Shown here one piece after another: positions 23,387 through 33,293 of a stretch of DNA of 34,757 nucleotides (position 1 is its first letter; each line of letters starts with the position of its first letter). Origin of the DNA: Paractinoplanes polyasparticus (GTDB taxonomy: Bacteria > Actinomycetota > Actinomycetes > Mycobacteriales > Micromonosporaceae). The position numbers and the translations under genes are program-made. The notes beneath the pieces are model-generated. The model was not told where the DNA came from and made no database searches. It saw only the letters and a program-made list of their open reading frames with translations. The stretch lies in contig NZ_JAHWFK010000073.1 of assembly GCF_019710575.1 (NCBI RefSeq), forward strand, positions 1 through 34,757. Reading direction: 5' to 3'.

Positions 23387-26300
23387 TCAGGCGGGCGGAA
23401 GCGCCCGGATGACCGTCTCGGTGACGGAGGATGCCGAGCCCTTGGCCGCCACCCGCAACGAGGCATACCCGGTTCCCGTGAGGGTGGCCCGGTACGTGCC
23501 GTCGCTGTCACGGCGAACCGTGGCCGTCTTCCACGTCGCGCCGTCGTCGTACGACACCTCGAGCGTCACCGACCGGGTGCCGGACGGGGGCGTCAACCGG
23601 ACGCCTGACGTGATCGGGCTGATCCGGACCGTGCCGAGTTCCGACACGACGGCCGGGTCGGTGAAAGTCCAGTCCACGGTGGACGCGGTGGACGAGGTGA
23701 ACGCGGTGACCGAGCGACCCTGCTCGAGGCGCAGCCGATAATTCGCCTGAGCCTGCGGCACGCGAAGCGTGGCCTCGCCCGGGACGTCGGAGAACGCCAC
23801 CTGTTCGCCGTCGCGGAACAGGGTGGTGCCGCCGGTCAGGCCGCCCGGGACGGCGATTGTGGTGCCGGGGTGCCCGGCGCTGTCACAGTTCATCGCGATC
23901 CGAACCGACAGCCGCTCACCGGTCCAGCCGATGCCCCCGCCGGTCGGGCAGGGCGCGATGACCGGAGCGTTGTAGACGGCGGAGTACTTCCGCCCAGCCT
24001 CGTACGGACGTGGCTCCTCGGCGGTCCAAACCTGTTCGTAGTCGCCCTCGTCACGCCATTCGTAGAGGCCCGTATTCCAGGAGACACCGCTGAAGGTGGT
24101 GAAAAAGCGGGTCGCGGAGGCCTCGGTAGTAAGCGGGGCCAGCGGCAGCGGAACTCCCGGGAGGCGGGCGCTCGTGGTCAAGTTGAGTGTGCTACCGGGC
24201 ATCTGCCGTCGCACCTCACCGGTCTCGACCGCGAGATCCCGTGCCGTGACGGCGCCGGTGAGACCGTCGGGCACGCCTCCGGCGAACGGCCAGGCCAGGT
24301 GGTACGCGCCGCTGTCCGAGCTGTACGCCAACCGGACCACGGAGTTGACGGCATCACTGTCTGCGCCCAGCTGTGCACTTCGCAGAGAACCGCCGTAGCT
24401 GTTGGTGGCGTAGGAGGCCCACCCGGTCGCGGTTCGTACGACTGAAGCGACCGAGCCGGCCTCGAACCGAGCGCCGGCATCGGGCACCGTGGCCGTCACG
24501 GGCTTGGCCTTCCGAGTGTCCACGGTGACGTCGGTAGCGCCGGTGACCGTCACCGAGGGCTGAGTGACGGAGGCGCTGATATACGTTCCGTCCGCCGATT
24601 CCGCGAAGTACTGGGTGACGATCGCGTAGCGGCCGCTCGGCACTTGCAGGTTGATGTCGGCAGTCCACGGATAGTGGTAGAGGGAGTCGTAGAGGTACGG
24701 GGTGTCCAAGCCGATCACCTGGGTGTAGTGATCGGCGCTGGGCAGCCCGTCGAGGCCGAGCACGTGCAGGTCGAGATCGACCACCGCCCGGTCGCGAACC
24801 ACGGCGACCGGGGTGGTGACGACCTGGTCCCCGGCCGCGGCAGTGAGCTGCCCGGTGTGCGGCCCACCGGTCAGCGTGGCCGGGGCCGTGACCCGCGCCG
24901 AGGCGGTGCCCCCGGCCGGGACGGTCAGGGAGGTGGCGTTCACCGCGAACGGCGCGCTCACCCGCAGCGTGAGCGTCAGCGGCCGGGTGCTGTAGTTGCG
25001 GTAGCTGACCGTCCGGGTGATCGCCTTGCCGGCGGTCTGCCGGCCCAGACTCAGGCTCGGCGGGTCGGCCACGACGGCGGTGCGTACCGCGCGGGCCACG
25101 TCGACCCGACCCGCGCCCTGGGCGTACGCCCCGAGGTCAGCGGACGGCTGAGCTGAGCCCATCAGGCCCGCCTTGAGCTGGGCCGGCGTCCAGTCCGGGT
25201 GCTTCTGGCTGAGGACAGCGGCGGCGCCGGCGACGTGTGGTGCGGCGTACGACGTGCCGTAGCCCATGCCGTACGGCCCGGGTCCGGCGTCGCGGCTGAC
25301 CGCATGCGTGATGTCCACGCCGGGCGCGGTGATCTCCGGTTTGATGCTCTCGCCGTCGAGCCCCGGCCCGCGGCTGGAGAAATCGGCCAGCCGGTCGTGG
25401 TAGTCGACCGCACCGACGCTGAGCGCGTCCGCGGCGTCGGCCGGCGATTCGACCTTGTAGTCGTCGCCGTTGGCCGGGTCGTTGCCGGTTTTGCCGCTGT
25501 TGCCGGCGGCCACGACGAACAGAGTGCCGTACTTCTCGGTCATCTCGTCGACCGCGGCCTCGAGCGGGTCGGTGCCCGGCGTGTTCGGGAAGCCGAGGCT
25601 CATGTTGACGATCTTGGCGCGCTGGGTACCGGCGGTCCACTCCATGGCGGCGATGACCGCCGACTCGGTGGTGTCGAAGTCACCGGCCTTGGCCGAGACC
25701 AGCCGCACGTCCGGAGCGACACCCCGGTAGCGCCCGTCGGACGCTGTACCCCGGCCGGCCAGGATCGAGGCGACGGCGGTGCCGTGACCACCAATGTCGT
25801 GCACATCCCCAGTGACGGCGGTGCCGGTGGAGAAATCGGCCTGCGCCGCGACGACCGGGGCCAGGTCGGGGTGGGTGACATCGACGCCGCTGTCGATGAC
25901 CCCGACCGTCACCCCTTTCCCGGTCAGGCCGGCCTGCCAGGCCTGCGGCGCCCCGATCTGCTGAACCCCGGCGGCCGCGGTGAACCTGCCCTTCGCGTCG
26001 AGCCACAGCTTGCCCGCACCGGTCCCGGCCTTCCAGTCGCGAGCCAGGTTCTTCTTGGGCGTACGGATTGCCGTGGCCCCGAGCCCGGCCAGAGCGCGCA
26101 CGCGGGCGCCGCTCACAGTCGCACCCCGGCCGGCGATCAGCGGGAGGTCGGCGCGCCGGTCGTCATAGCCGGCCGCCACGAGACCGGTGACGTCGAACAG
26201 CCGGGCGTCAAGCTTGTCGGCGCGCAACAGCGGCAGCGCGTCGGCCGGGACGACCCGGGTGCGACCGCCGACCGTGCTGGTCGCCATAGGGATGCCAGAC

Positions 26301-26533
26301 CGGCCCGGGCCGGGCGTCACCGTGACGGCGCCACCGGCGAGGGTGACCCGGTCACCGGTGATCAGCGTGACGGTCCGGGCCGAGCCGCCGCTCGGCTTCT
26401 CAGCAGCCTGAGCCGGGCTGTTGTCCACCGGTACGGCCGACGCCGCCAGGACCACCGCGCTGATCGCTGCGATGAATCTTCTTCGTGATGTGTGCACGCC
26501 TAGGAAGACGTCGCTCGACCGTCCTTTGTGCAC
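23387..26533 (-). CDS. Secreted S8 family serine peptidase (subtilase), Tat-like signal
   Basis: Large exported subtilisin-like protease, 1048 aa. The N-terminus contains SRRRFIAAI (16-24) before a hydrophobic stretch and an AQA cleavage-like site near 43, which resembles a Tat signal. A pro-region (about 50-190; VTLITGDRVTLAGG, LFDVTGLVAAGYDD) precedes the catalytic domain with Asp214 (GVIDSGVD), His250 (GGHGTAVAS), Asn345 (AAGNSG) and Ser428 (GTSYAAPH). The residues beyond about 480 are beta-rich modules ending in an Fn3-like repeat (VSYDDGATWKTATV). There is no PA insert. It is a paralogue of the split subtilase at 27.4-34.4 kb, with the same pro-region and C-terminal phrases. The start is uncertain: GTG at 26533 or GTG at 26497; neither has a good ribosome site. 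Confidence 0.9.
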   Translation of the reverse strand: MHKGRSSDVFLGVHTSRRRFIAAISAVVLAASAVPVDNSPAQAAEKPSGGSARTVTLITGDRVTLAGGAVTVTPGPGRSGIPMATSTVGGRTRVVPADALPLLRADKLDARLFDVTGLVAAGYDDRRADLPLIAGRGATVSGARVRALAGLGATAIRTPKKNLARDWKAGTGAGKLWLDAKGRFTAAAGVQQIGAPQAWQAGLTGKGVTVGVIDSGVDVTHPDLAPVVAAQADFSTGTAVTGDVHDIGGHGTAVASILAGRGTASDGRYRGVAPDVRLVSAKAGDFDTTESAVIAAMEWTAGTQRAKIVNMSLGFPNTPGTDPLEAAVDEMTEKYGTLFVVAAGNSGKTGNDPANGDDYKVESPADAADALSVGAVDYHDRLADFSSRGPGLDGESIKPEITAPGVDITHAVSRDAGPGPYGMGYGTSYAAPHVAGAAAVLSQKHPDWTPAQLKAGLMGSAQPSADLGAYAQGAGRVDVARAVRTAVVADPPSLSLGRQTAGKAITRTVSYRNYSTRPLTLTLRVSAPFAVNATSLTVPAGGTASARVTAPATLTGGPHTGQLTAAAGDQVVTTPVAVVRDRAVVDLDLHVLGLDGLPSADHYTQVIGLDTPYLYDSLYHYPWTADINLQVPSGRYAIVTQYFAESADGTYISASVTQPSVTVTGATDVTVDTRKAKPVTATVPDAGARFEAGSVASVVRTATGWASYATNSYGGSLRSAQLGADSDAVNSVVRLAYSSDSGAYHLAWPFAGGVPDGLTGAVTARDLAVETGEVRRQMPGSTLNLTTSARLPGVPLPLAPLTTEASATRFFTTFSGVSWNTGLYEWRDEGDYEQVWTAEEPRPYEAGRKYSAVYNAPVIAPCPTGGGIGWTGERLSVRIAMNCDSAGHPGTTIAVPGGLTGGTTLFRDGEQVAFSDVPGEATLRVPQAQANYRLRLEQGRSVTAFTSSTASTVDWTFTDPAVVSELGTVRISPITSGVRLTPPSGTRSVTLEVSYDDGATWKTATVRRDSDGTYRATLTGTGYASLRVAAKGSASSVTETVIRALPPA

Positions 26534-26604
26534 ATCTGAGAAGAATGTTCTAGATTTCAGGACCGGGGCGCTGGGTGAACAGGTCGCCGCGTGGTCGTGC
26601 CGGC

Positions 26605-27134
26605 TCAGTTCTCAGCAGCCCGGGCGGCCAATTCGTACGACCGGATCCTCGCCTCTGGATCGAGGATGTTGGGGCACAGCATCAGCTCGTCCGCCCCGGT
26701 CTGTTCGACGATCTCGGCGAAACGCCGGCGCACGGTGCCGACACTGCCCCGGGCCTGCGCCGCACCGGTCGCCTCGGCATAGTCCCGGCCCGCCTCCGGC
26801 GGGGGAACCGCGGCCGCCTCCCCCGGCGACAACAGGCCCGCGGAGCCCGGCGGCATGGCCCTCGCCATGTCGGTCGGGCGGGCCAAGGCCGCGGCCTGCT
26901 CATCCGTGTCCGCTACGACGGCCTCGACGGAGACCATGACGTACCCTTGGCCGACAGGGCGGTCCCGTGGTGCTCGGCGAACCAGACGCGCCGGTACCCG
27001 AGATCGTCGAGGCGCGATACGGCTCGCGCGGTCGCGTCGATCACCTCGGCTGCGGTGCACCCCCTCTCGGCGATCATGAGTTCCAAAGACGACAAAGCGA
27101 ATTCATATCCGTATGACGGAGGGCCGACGGCCAC
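26605..27134 (-). pseudogene. LLM-class flavin oxidoreductase, internally deleted remnant
   Basis: Two pieces of one luciferase-like monooxygenase lie in different frames. The first (about 26955-27134) reads FALSSLELMI to RVWFAEHHGTAL, the N-terminal strand 1 to HH region of MsnO8-type enzymes. The second (about 26605-26943) reads YVMVSVEAVVADTDEQAA to GADELMLCPNILDPEARI, the C-terminal end. Full-length proteins are about 330 aa, so roughly 150 central residues and the reading frame were lost at about 26943-26955. It lies between two paralogous subtilases on the same strand and is unlikely to make a functional enzyme. Confidence 0.75.
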
Positions 27135-27370
27135 GGTTCAGCCGTCGCCTCTGGGCACGAGTAGGTGGCACCTGCGATGCCGGGGCGAACGTCTCGTTCG
27201 GCGCCGTCTGTCTCACCCCGGTGGTGTGCCCGGGATGCTCGCGCACGAGTTGCCGGCCCGACAACCGCACCTTTCTCTGACGCGTCGGGCGATAGCAGAG
27301 AGGATCCCCTCGTGAGCTGTCGCTCCGCGGTCCGGCTCGCCGTACTCGTGCTCGGGCAGGTCGCGACAGC
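27135..27370. other. Intergenic, no gene seen
   Basis: Gap between the LLM remnant and the terminator behind the split subtilase. Short frames on both strands look like noise, with no ribosome sites or known motifs. Confidence 0.5.
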
Positions 27371-27409
27371 ACAGCGGCGCGGGTGTGCTGAGCACGTCCG
27401 CGCCGCTGT
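27371..27409. terminator. Strong hairpin terminator of split subtilase
   Basis: ACAGCGGCGCGG pairs perfectly with CCGCGCCGCTGT (12 bp). It extends inward through wobble pairs to GTGCT/AGCAC. The hairpin is 19 bp past the subtilase stop on the minus strand, with no U-tract. Confidence 0.75.
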
Positions 27410-27428
27410 CTCACGTACTGGCAGGGTC

Positions 27429-30271
27429 TTATCGGAGGCCGAAGGCCCGGGTGATGCGTTGGTCGACTGTGTTGCCTCGCGTGTCGCGTGCGCTGGTGCG
27501 CAGTGTCACGAACTGAGCAGCGCGCGGGGCCGTGATCCGGGTGCTCCAGCCGTCCGGTCGCCAGCGGACGGCGGCCCGATGCCAGGTGGCCCCGTCGTCG
27601 TACGAGACGTCGAGCGTGAGTCCCCGGACGATTCCAGGGTCGGTCGCCCTGGCCGGCGTGGACGTGCCGACCGTCAGGTCGAAGGTTCGTTTCGCCCGGC
27701 CGCCCCGGTCGGTGTCCACGTCGTAGTCCAGCTGGATCAGCGGCGGGGAGGTGGCCGTTCCCGGCTTCCCGGCACCGGAGGTGAACGACCACTCGGTGCG
27801 GGTACTGGTCGAGTACGGCCCGGGCCACGCACCCCGGTTGTTCTCCGAGACCAGCCGGTACGGGAGCACCTGTGCCGGTAGCGGGCCGACGGCCAGCACC
27901 GGGTTGTCCCGGTCGGTGGCACTCACCACCTTGTCACCCTGGTAGAGGGTCAGCCGGTTGTCGACGTCCAAGTTCCCGCCGGTGTCTCCCTCATGGGCGG
28001 CGCCCGAGTCACCCCAGCCCGGGATGTCGGCGAAGAACCAGCCATCATCCCCGCGGACGATGTCGAGGCTGTCCGGGTCGTCAACCAGGCGGGGCCGCTG
28101 CACCGGTCCGAACCATCGCTGTCCGTACACCGAACCGGCCCGGTATGCAGTCGGCGCGGTGTGCTGGGTCTGCTCCCCCGGAATCTTCACATTCGAGATC
28201 CACTTCTTTCCGGCCGTCACCCAGTCCGTACGATCGCCCTGGGCCGGCGCGTCGACGTAGTCCAGGAAAGTCGTCAACCCGAGCGTGTCGATCTCGTAGC
28301 GCTGATCAAGCGCGCGTCCCGGACGCCAGTTGTCGAACGACATGTCGATCCGGGCCAGGTTGCCCGGTGTGGCCCGGTAGGAGAGATCCTTCGGCACTCG
28401 TCCGACGTAATCGTTGACCAGGTCGTAGGAGTACTCGGTGACAGGGTGCGAGGTGACGTCCAGCCGGACGCGGTGCTCGCGCTGGATGCGCGCGATCAGT
28501 TTCTCGCCCTCGTCGTGCGTGAGGGTGGCGACGGTGAGCGGCGGCGGGTCCGACGGCATCCAGACCGGCCCGGGCCACGGCTCGAGGCGCCCGACCCCGT
28601 CGTTGACGACGAGGAGCAGCCGGGCGCCCGCCGACGCCGCCACGGCTGCCTGTTCCTGGATGGAGGCCGAGTCGCCGGCCCGGACGACCAGGGCCTTGCC
28701 GCGTACGGCGCCGCCCAGAACCGCGTCGAGGCGGCGTACCTCCGCCGGCAGTGGCGTTGCGCCCCTACGCACGAGCAGGTCGTCGTAGCCGTCGACGGTC
28801 AACGTGGGCTGGGCCAGACGCCAGCGGGCCGACGCGGTGAGCGTGCCGTCCGGCACTTGATCCGTCGGCAGCACCCACACGCTGTCGTACTGCGGTCCCG
28901 GATACCACGCGTCCATCCACGGGTTGCCGGTGATGTCCCGGATGAGGGTGAACCGGGACGCGACCACCGTGGACGGCCGCGGGGTGGTCGCGGTCAACCG
29001 GCGGGCCTTGGCCGCGTCGAAGATCACCGTGCGGTCGCTGTTCAGCTGGATATCCGTCACCGGGAGGATGGCCAGGCCCTGAGAACGCGGACCGTGGGTC
29101 CCCTCGACATCGGCGGTCAGATAGGCGGTGTAAGTGCCCTCGGGCAACCGCAGGTCGAGCCGGCCCGTCTCGTCGATCGTCTGTATGGCTGTCCGGTCAC
29201 GGCTCAGCAGGACAACCACGCCGCTGAGCGGCTTTCCACGGCGGTCCCGGGCCAGCAGCTCGAGCCGGCGCCGCACGCCTTCCCGTCCCCCACCGACCGA
29301 GGTACGTAACCCACCGGTCGCCGTCACGTAGCCGGCAAAGGCCTGGTCGGCCGGGACCTTGTCGAAAGACATCGTCGCGGTCGCCGAGGCGGTGCCGTGG
29401 GCGGGGACGGTGATCTGCCGGGCCGACAGGGTGATCGCGTCGAACGAGGTGGCCAGATCGAGCGTGACCGGGGCCGCGCCGATGTTGGTGTAAGTGATGT
29501 CGCGGTCGACCGGTCCCGCCGGCGTGGACGGATAGCCGAAGTTGATCGAGCCCGTCGCGAAGACCGTGGCGCTCGCTGTCGCCGCGACATCGAGCCGGCC
29601 CGTACCGCCCTGATAGGCGTCCTGGCTCGGAGTAGCACTGGTGGTGCTGACCAGGGCATCCTTGAGCTGCTGGCCGCTCAATCCGGGGTGCGCGGCGGCG
29701 ACCAGCGCCGCGGCGCCGGATACGTGCGGCGTCGCCATCGAGGTGCCGCTCAGCGACAGATAGGGGCCCTCGCCGAGCGCGCTGAGGTGGGAACGGGCGG
29801 CCACGATGTCCACGCCCGGCGCGGTCAGGTCGGGCTTGACCGCTCGGTCGCCGAGCCGTGGCCCCTGCCCCGAGAAGGTGGCGAGAGCGTCCCGGCCGTC
29901 CACGGCGCCGACGGTGAGTGCCGCGTCGGCCACGCCCGGCGTCCCCACGGTGAACTCGCTCGGGCCCGCGTTGCCGGCTGCGACGACGAAGAGCGCGCCG
30001 GTCTCCTCGCTCAGCTGATTCACGGCCAGACTCATCGGGTCGGTGCCGTCAGTTCCGTCACCGCCGAGGCTCACGTTGATGACACGGGCATGCTGCTCGC
30101 GGGCCGCCCACTCCATACCGCTGATGATCCACGATTCCTGGCCGTAGCCCTCGTCGTCGAGCACCTTGGCGACGTGCAGGCGTACGCCCGGTGCGACGCC
30201 GCGCTCCTGCCCGCCCGAGGCGGCACCGTTGCCGGCAATCGTGGACGCCACGTGCGTGCCGTGGCCCAGGC
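27429..30271 (-). pseudogene. S8 subtilase, C-terminal part cut off by IS21 element
   Basis: The downstream piece of a subtilase interrupted by the element at 30272-33646. It holds catalytic His (SLGHGTHVAS, restored position 247), oxyanion Asn (AAGNAG, 344) and Ser (SGTSMATPH, 421), then beta-rich modules and a final Fn3-like stretch (VSYDDGATWHRAAV), but no signal peptide or catalytic Asp. Its open frame continues into the element to a GTG at 30368, so a 979-aa signal-less product could only arise from a start inside the element. Joined to the N-terminal piece over one copy of CCCAGGC, the gene is 3573 bp and encodes 1190 aa without frame change. It is a close paralogue of the subtilase at 23387-26533. 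Confidence 0.9.
30265..30271. repeat. Left target-site duplication of IS21 element
   Basis: CCCAGGC directly flanks the element; the identical copy is at 33647-33653. Seven bp is within the range reported for IS21-family elements (4-8 bp). Confidence 0.85.
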
Positions 30272-30322
30272 TGGCTTCGGGCGCGAGAACGGGTCCCAGA
30301 TGTGCGTCTCCTATGGGCCCAA
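30272..30322. repeat. Left terminal inverted repeat of IS21 element
   Basis: Begins TGGCTTCGGGCGCGAGAACG and continues through GGGTCCCA to TATGGGCCCAA. It matches the reverse complement of 33596-33646 in most positions, with one small gap on each side. Confidence 0.8.
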
Positions 30323-30342
30323 GGTGGGGCTTTCCCGAGTGA

Positions 30343-30549
30343 TCAATGTGCTTGAGTTTGGGTCCCACCTTGCAGACGTCGGCGGGTGAGCGCGAGCATG
30401 TCGATCAGCCAGCCTGGCCCGCCGGTGATGTCGCGCGTGCGGAGGAGTGCGTCGAGCTCGCGGCGGCCCGCCGGGCTGCCCGCGAAATAGTCTTCGCAGA
30501 TTTCGAGCAGTAGCGGTAGCAGATCATCGTCGGGTTCACCGGCCTGCAT
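30343..30549 (-). CDS. Small hypothetical protein in IS21 element
   Basis: 68-aa acidic then basic protein (LLPLLLEICEDYFAGSPAGR, then WLIDMLALTRRRL), mainly helical by eye, with no recognised family. The ATG has a strong ribosome site (GGAGGACAGC before ATG) and lies 40 bp beyond the istB stop on the same strand, so it is probably cotranscribed with istA and istB. Its C-terminus runs into the left subterminal AGGTGGGACC repeat. IS21 elements normally need only istA and istB; this may be an accessory transposition factor or a passenger. Confidence 0.55.
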   Translation of the reverse strand: MQAGEPDDDLLPLLLEICEDYFAGSPAGRRELDALLRTRDITGGPGWLIDMLALTRRRLQGGTQTQAH

Positions 30550-30588
30550 GCTGTCCTCCGCGATGGCTCGGTGTGGCTGTCCAGAGGG

Positions 30589-31371
30589 TTAGGCATGCTG
30601 TTCGGTGCGAGCGCGGGTCTGCGCGAGGCGGTAGGAGTCGGTGCCGGTCTCGATGATGTTGCCGCCGAAGGTGATTCTGTCGACGATCGCGGCGCAGAGC
30701 CGCGGGTCGCTGAAGGTCTTGGTCCAGCCGGAGAATGCCTCGTTGGAGGCGATCGCGACGGACGCCTTCTCCTCTCGCTCGGTCAGTACTTGGAACAGCA
30801 GTTCGGCGCCGCGTTTGTCGAGTTCCATGTAGCCGAGTTCGTCGATGCAGAGCAGGTCGACACGGCCGTAGCGGGCGATCGTCTTGGCGAGGATCTTCTC
30901 GTCCGCGGCTTCGACGAGCTCGTTGACCAGCTTGGTGGCCAGGACGTAGCGGACGCGGAAGCCAGCCATCGCGGCTTCAGTGCCCAGTGCGATGTGCAGG
31001 TGACTTTTGCCGGTGCCGGAGTCACCAATCAGGCAGAGCGGCAGTCCTTTCTTGACCCAGTCGCATTTGGCGAGGGTGTGGACGACGGCGGGGTCGACGT
31101 GCGGGTTGGCGTCGAATTCGAAGGCTCGCAGGCTCTTGTCCCGGGGGAATGCGGCCGCTTTGATCCGGCGTTCGGAGCGGCGTCGGGCCCGGTCGTCGCA
31201 TTCGGCCATGAGTAGTTCGGCGAGGAACCCGCGGTAGCTCTGTTGGTCGCGGGCGGCGGCCTCGGCGAGGTCACCGAACTGGCCGCGGATGGTGGGCAGG
31301 CGCAGTAGTCGGCAGGCGGAGTCGATCGCCGCGTCAGCGGCTTGTTCGGTGAGCCCTCGGTGGCGAGTCAT
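30589..31371 (-). CDS. istB: IS21 transposition helper ATPase IstB
   Basis: AAA+ ATPase of 260 aa related to DnaC/DnaA that assists the IstA transposase in target selection. It has Walker A GDSGTGKS (116-123) and Walker B LLCIDE (173-178), followed by LGYMELDKRGAELLFQVLTEREEK and SVAIASNEAFSGW, the typical IstB sequence. Length is normal for the family. The start ATGA overlaps the istA stop by 4 bp, the usual coupling in this family. The gene looks intact. Confidence 0.95.
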   Translation of the reverse strand: MTRHRGLTEQAADAAIDSACRLLRLPTIRGQFGDLAEAAARDQQSYRGFLAELLMAECDDRARRRSERRIKAAAFPRDKSLRAFEFDANPHVDPAVVHTLAKCDWVKKGLPLCLIGDSGTGKSHLHIALGTEAAMAGFRVRYVLATKLVNELVEAADEKILAKTIARYGRVDLLCIDELGYMELDKRGAELLFQVLTEREEKASVAIASNEAFSGWTKTFSDPRLCAAIVDRITFGGNIIETGTDSYRLAQTRARTEQHA

Positions 31372-32993
31372 GACCGGTTCCTTTCTGCGGTGCGCGGCGG
31401 CAAGCGGAGCAGTTGGTCATAGGCGGTGACCGAGGGCAGTGGTCTGGTGTCGGCGGGCAGCTGCGCGAGGCGCCGTTCGGTCAGTGAGACAACGTTGCTG
31501 GCGGGGCGGCGAGGGCGATCGACTAGCTGCGAGTGGTCGTCGTTCTCGGCGAACTTGCGGGCCTGCAGGGCGACGGCATCCGCGGTGAGCGCCCCGGCGC
31601 GCAGTGCGGCGGCCAGGCCGGCGACGACGTGCTCATGCGGCATGTGTCGGTGCAGTAGGAGAACCTCGATCAGGGCGCGGGTGCCGGCGGAGTCACCGTG
31701 TGCTTTGCGGACGGCTTCCCACCAGGCGTCATGGACCGGGGTGAACTTGCCTGCCGCGCGGGCCTGCTCGAGCACGGTGGAGCCTGGCAGGGCGCCGGGC
31801 TTGCGCAGCAGTGCCTCCAGGTAGTGGTCGAGATCAAGGCGGGAACTATTTCTGGCCATCAGCCGCTCGTGTCGCGCCACCTCGGCGCGGCCGTCATAGA
31901 CGACCAGCTCGGAGGCGGACAGGTGAACTCGGACCTGCCGGCCGACCAGCCGGACCGGCACCGAGTAGCGGTTCATGCGGACGGTGACCTGGCTGTAGCG
32001 GTCGACGCGAGGCCCGAGCCAGGTGCCGGTCTCGAATAGCTCGTCGGGCAGAGCAGATAGTCGCGGCTGCTCGATCGCGAACATTTCGCCGACGGTGTGC
32101 GCTCGCGATCCGATTCGCCGGTCGTTGTCTGCCGTGTCCCAGACATCGACCCATGTATTGAGCTGCTCGAACGAGTCGACTTCAGGGACTGGGACCAGAT
32201 GATTGCGGCGGAACCAGCCGATCTGTCCCTCGACTCCGCCCTTCTCATGGGCGCCCTGCAAACCTGGCTGGCAGTAGAACGGGTCTATCGCGAAGTGGGA
32301 CCGGAACGCCGTCCACCGCGCCGTTTCGACCCGCTGCCGAGAGAAGCCGAGGACCTGGGCGACCGCGGCCCGCAGATTGTCGTAGCGGATCTTGCCGGCC
32401 GGCACCCCACCAAGCGTGGTGAACGCGTGGACGTGGCCTTCCAGGAACGCTTCGGACCCGCCGGAAGCGAAGATCCGGTGGACAGCCTTGCCAGAGAACG
32501 ACAACCGTAGCGCGAACAGCATGCAGGTAACCGGCTCCCCGCGCAGGTTGATCGTGACCTCGCCGAAGTCGACCTCCGCTTCCTCGCCCGGCCGGTGGGT
32601 CTGTGGGAAGAACACGTTGACCGGCCCCCGTCCGGCCTCGACGCGGATCTTTGGCTTGCGGTCGGCGACATAGCGGCGCACAACCGAATACGACACTCCG
32701 CGCATGCCGTGCTCGGCGATCAGCCGGTCGTAGATACGGGTCACCGTGTGCCGCTGCTTGCGAGGAGCGTCTAGATCCGCCCGCAAGATCTCGTCGATGA
32801 TCTGCTTGAACTCGTCCAGCTTCGACGCCCGAGGCGGCATCGGCTTACGCGGCTGCGGCCACGCCGACTGCAACGCCGCGCGGACTGTGCGACGGCTCAC
32901 CTTGTACTTGCCGGCCATCGCCCGCACCGACAAGCCAGCATGGGAGTCCCGGCGGATCGCCGCGAACAAGTCAACCTTCGACATCGGCGCCAT
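31368..32993 (-). CDS. istA: IS21 family transposase IstA
   Basis: DDE transposase, about 541 aa from the ATG at 32993. An N-terminal helix-turn-helix (LFAAIRRDSHAGLSVRAMAG, then YKVSRRTVRAAL) precedes the integrase catalytic core. The core has Asp in EAEVDFGEV, Asp in IRYDNLRAAV and Glu in HEKGGVEGQIGWF; a C-terminal beta-barrel-like region follows (MNRYSVPVRLVGRQVRVHLS). The frame is open to 33155, but that part covers the AGGTGGGACC repeats. A start at 33029 is the other option. It overlaps istB by 4 bp. It looks intact, so the element may be active. Confidence 0.93.
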   Translation of the reverse strand: MAPMSKVDLFAAIRRDSHAGLSVRAMAGKYKVSRRTVRAALQSAWPQPRKPMPPRASKLDEFKQIIDEILRADLDAPRKQRHTVTRIYDRLIAEHGMRGVSYSVVRRYVADRKPKIRVEAGRGPVNVFFPQTHRPGEEAEVDFGEVTINLRGEPVTCMLFALRLSFSGKAVHRIFASGGSEAFLEGHVHAFTTLGGVPAGKIRYDNLRAAVAQVLGFSRQRVETARWTAFRSHFAIDPFYCQPGLQGAHEKGGVEGQIGWFRRNHLVPVPEVDSFEQLNTWVDVWDTADNDRRIGSRAHTVGEMFAIEQPRLSALPDELFETGTWLGPRVDRYSQVTVRMNRYSVPVRLVGRQVRVHLSASELVVYDGRAEVARHERLMARNSSRLDLDHYLEALLRKPGALPGSTVLEQARAAGKFTPVHDAWWEAVRKAHGDSAGTRALIEVLLLHRHMPHEHVVAGLAAALRAGALTADAVALQARKFAENDDHSQLVDRPRRPASNVVSLTERRLAQLPADTRPLPSVTAYDQLLRLPPRTAERNRS

Positions 32994-33035
32994 CGGCAGG
33001 CCCCCGTCCAGACCCGCCGATGCTCCCATCAGCTC

Positions 33036-33110
33036 AGGTGGGACCGAAACCGGCGAACATCGAATCCACCCGATCGAGGTGGGACCCGAACTGGTGAACA
33101 AAACGCTGGC
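33036..33110. repeat. Subterminal AGGTGGGACC direct repeats
   Basis: AGGTGGGACC at 33036-33045 and 33077-33086, each followed by a similar stretch (GAAACCGGCGAACAT and CGAACTGGTGAACAA). A third copy is inverted at 30344-30370 (CCAAACTCAAGCACAT). IS21 elements carry repeated transposase-binding sites near their ends. Here the right-hand pair lies about 560-610 bp inside the end. Confidence 0.65.
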
Positions 33111-33293
33111 CAAGGCGCTTCGCGACCGCAGCAGCATCGAGGTCTGCCCGACCAAGGCTGTTCAGCCTGACTCGCCAGACACCCCACAGAACTGCGCCGA
33201 GATGTACTCCGTTCAGGGATGGCCGGGAACTCCGGCAGATCGACGACAAAAACACCGTCAAGATCATTGAATGGATGCGCGAACGGCGACAAA

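Noticed and set aside
25199..26488. 429-codon plus-strand frame opposite the second subtilase
   Set aside because: Antisense shadow; repetitive Arg/Gly/Asp composition and full overlap with a gene carrying an intact catalytic triad.
26497..26538. Two GTGCAC palindromes 36 bp apart at the start of the second subtilase as an operator
   Set aside because: Each is only 6 bp and coincides with alternative GTG-His codons; no regulator gene is adjacent.
27993..30389. Two long plus-strand frames (27993-29309, 29397-30389) opposite the split subtilase
   Set aside because: Antisense shadows of a real coding sequence; the second even crosses the IS end.
33029..33155. 42-residue N-terminal extension of IstA
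   Set aside because: It would be encoded by the subterminal transposase-binding repeats and has no IstA-like sequence.
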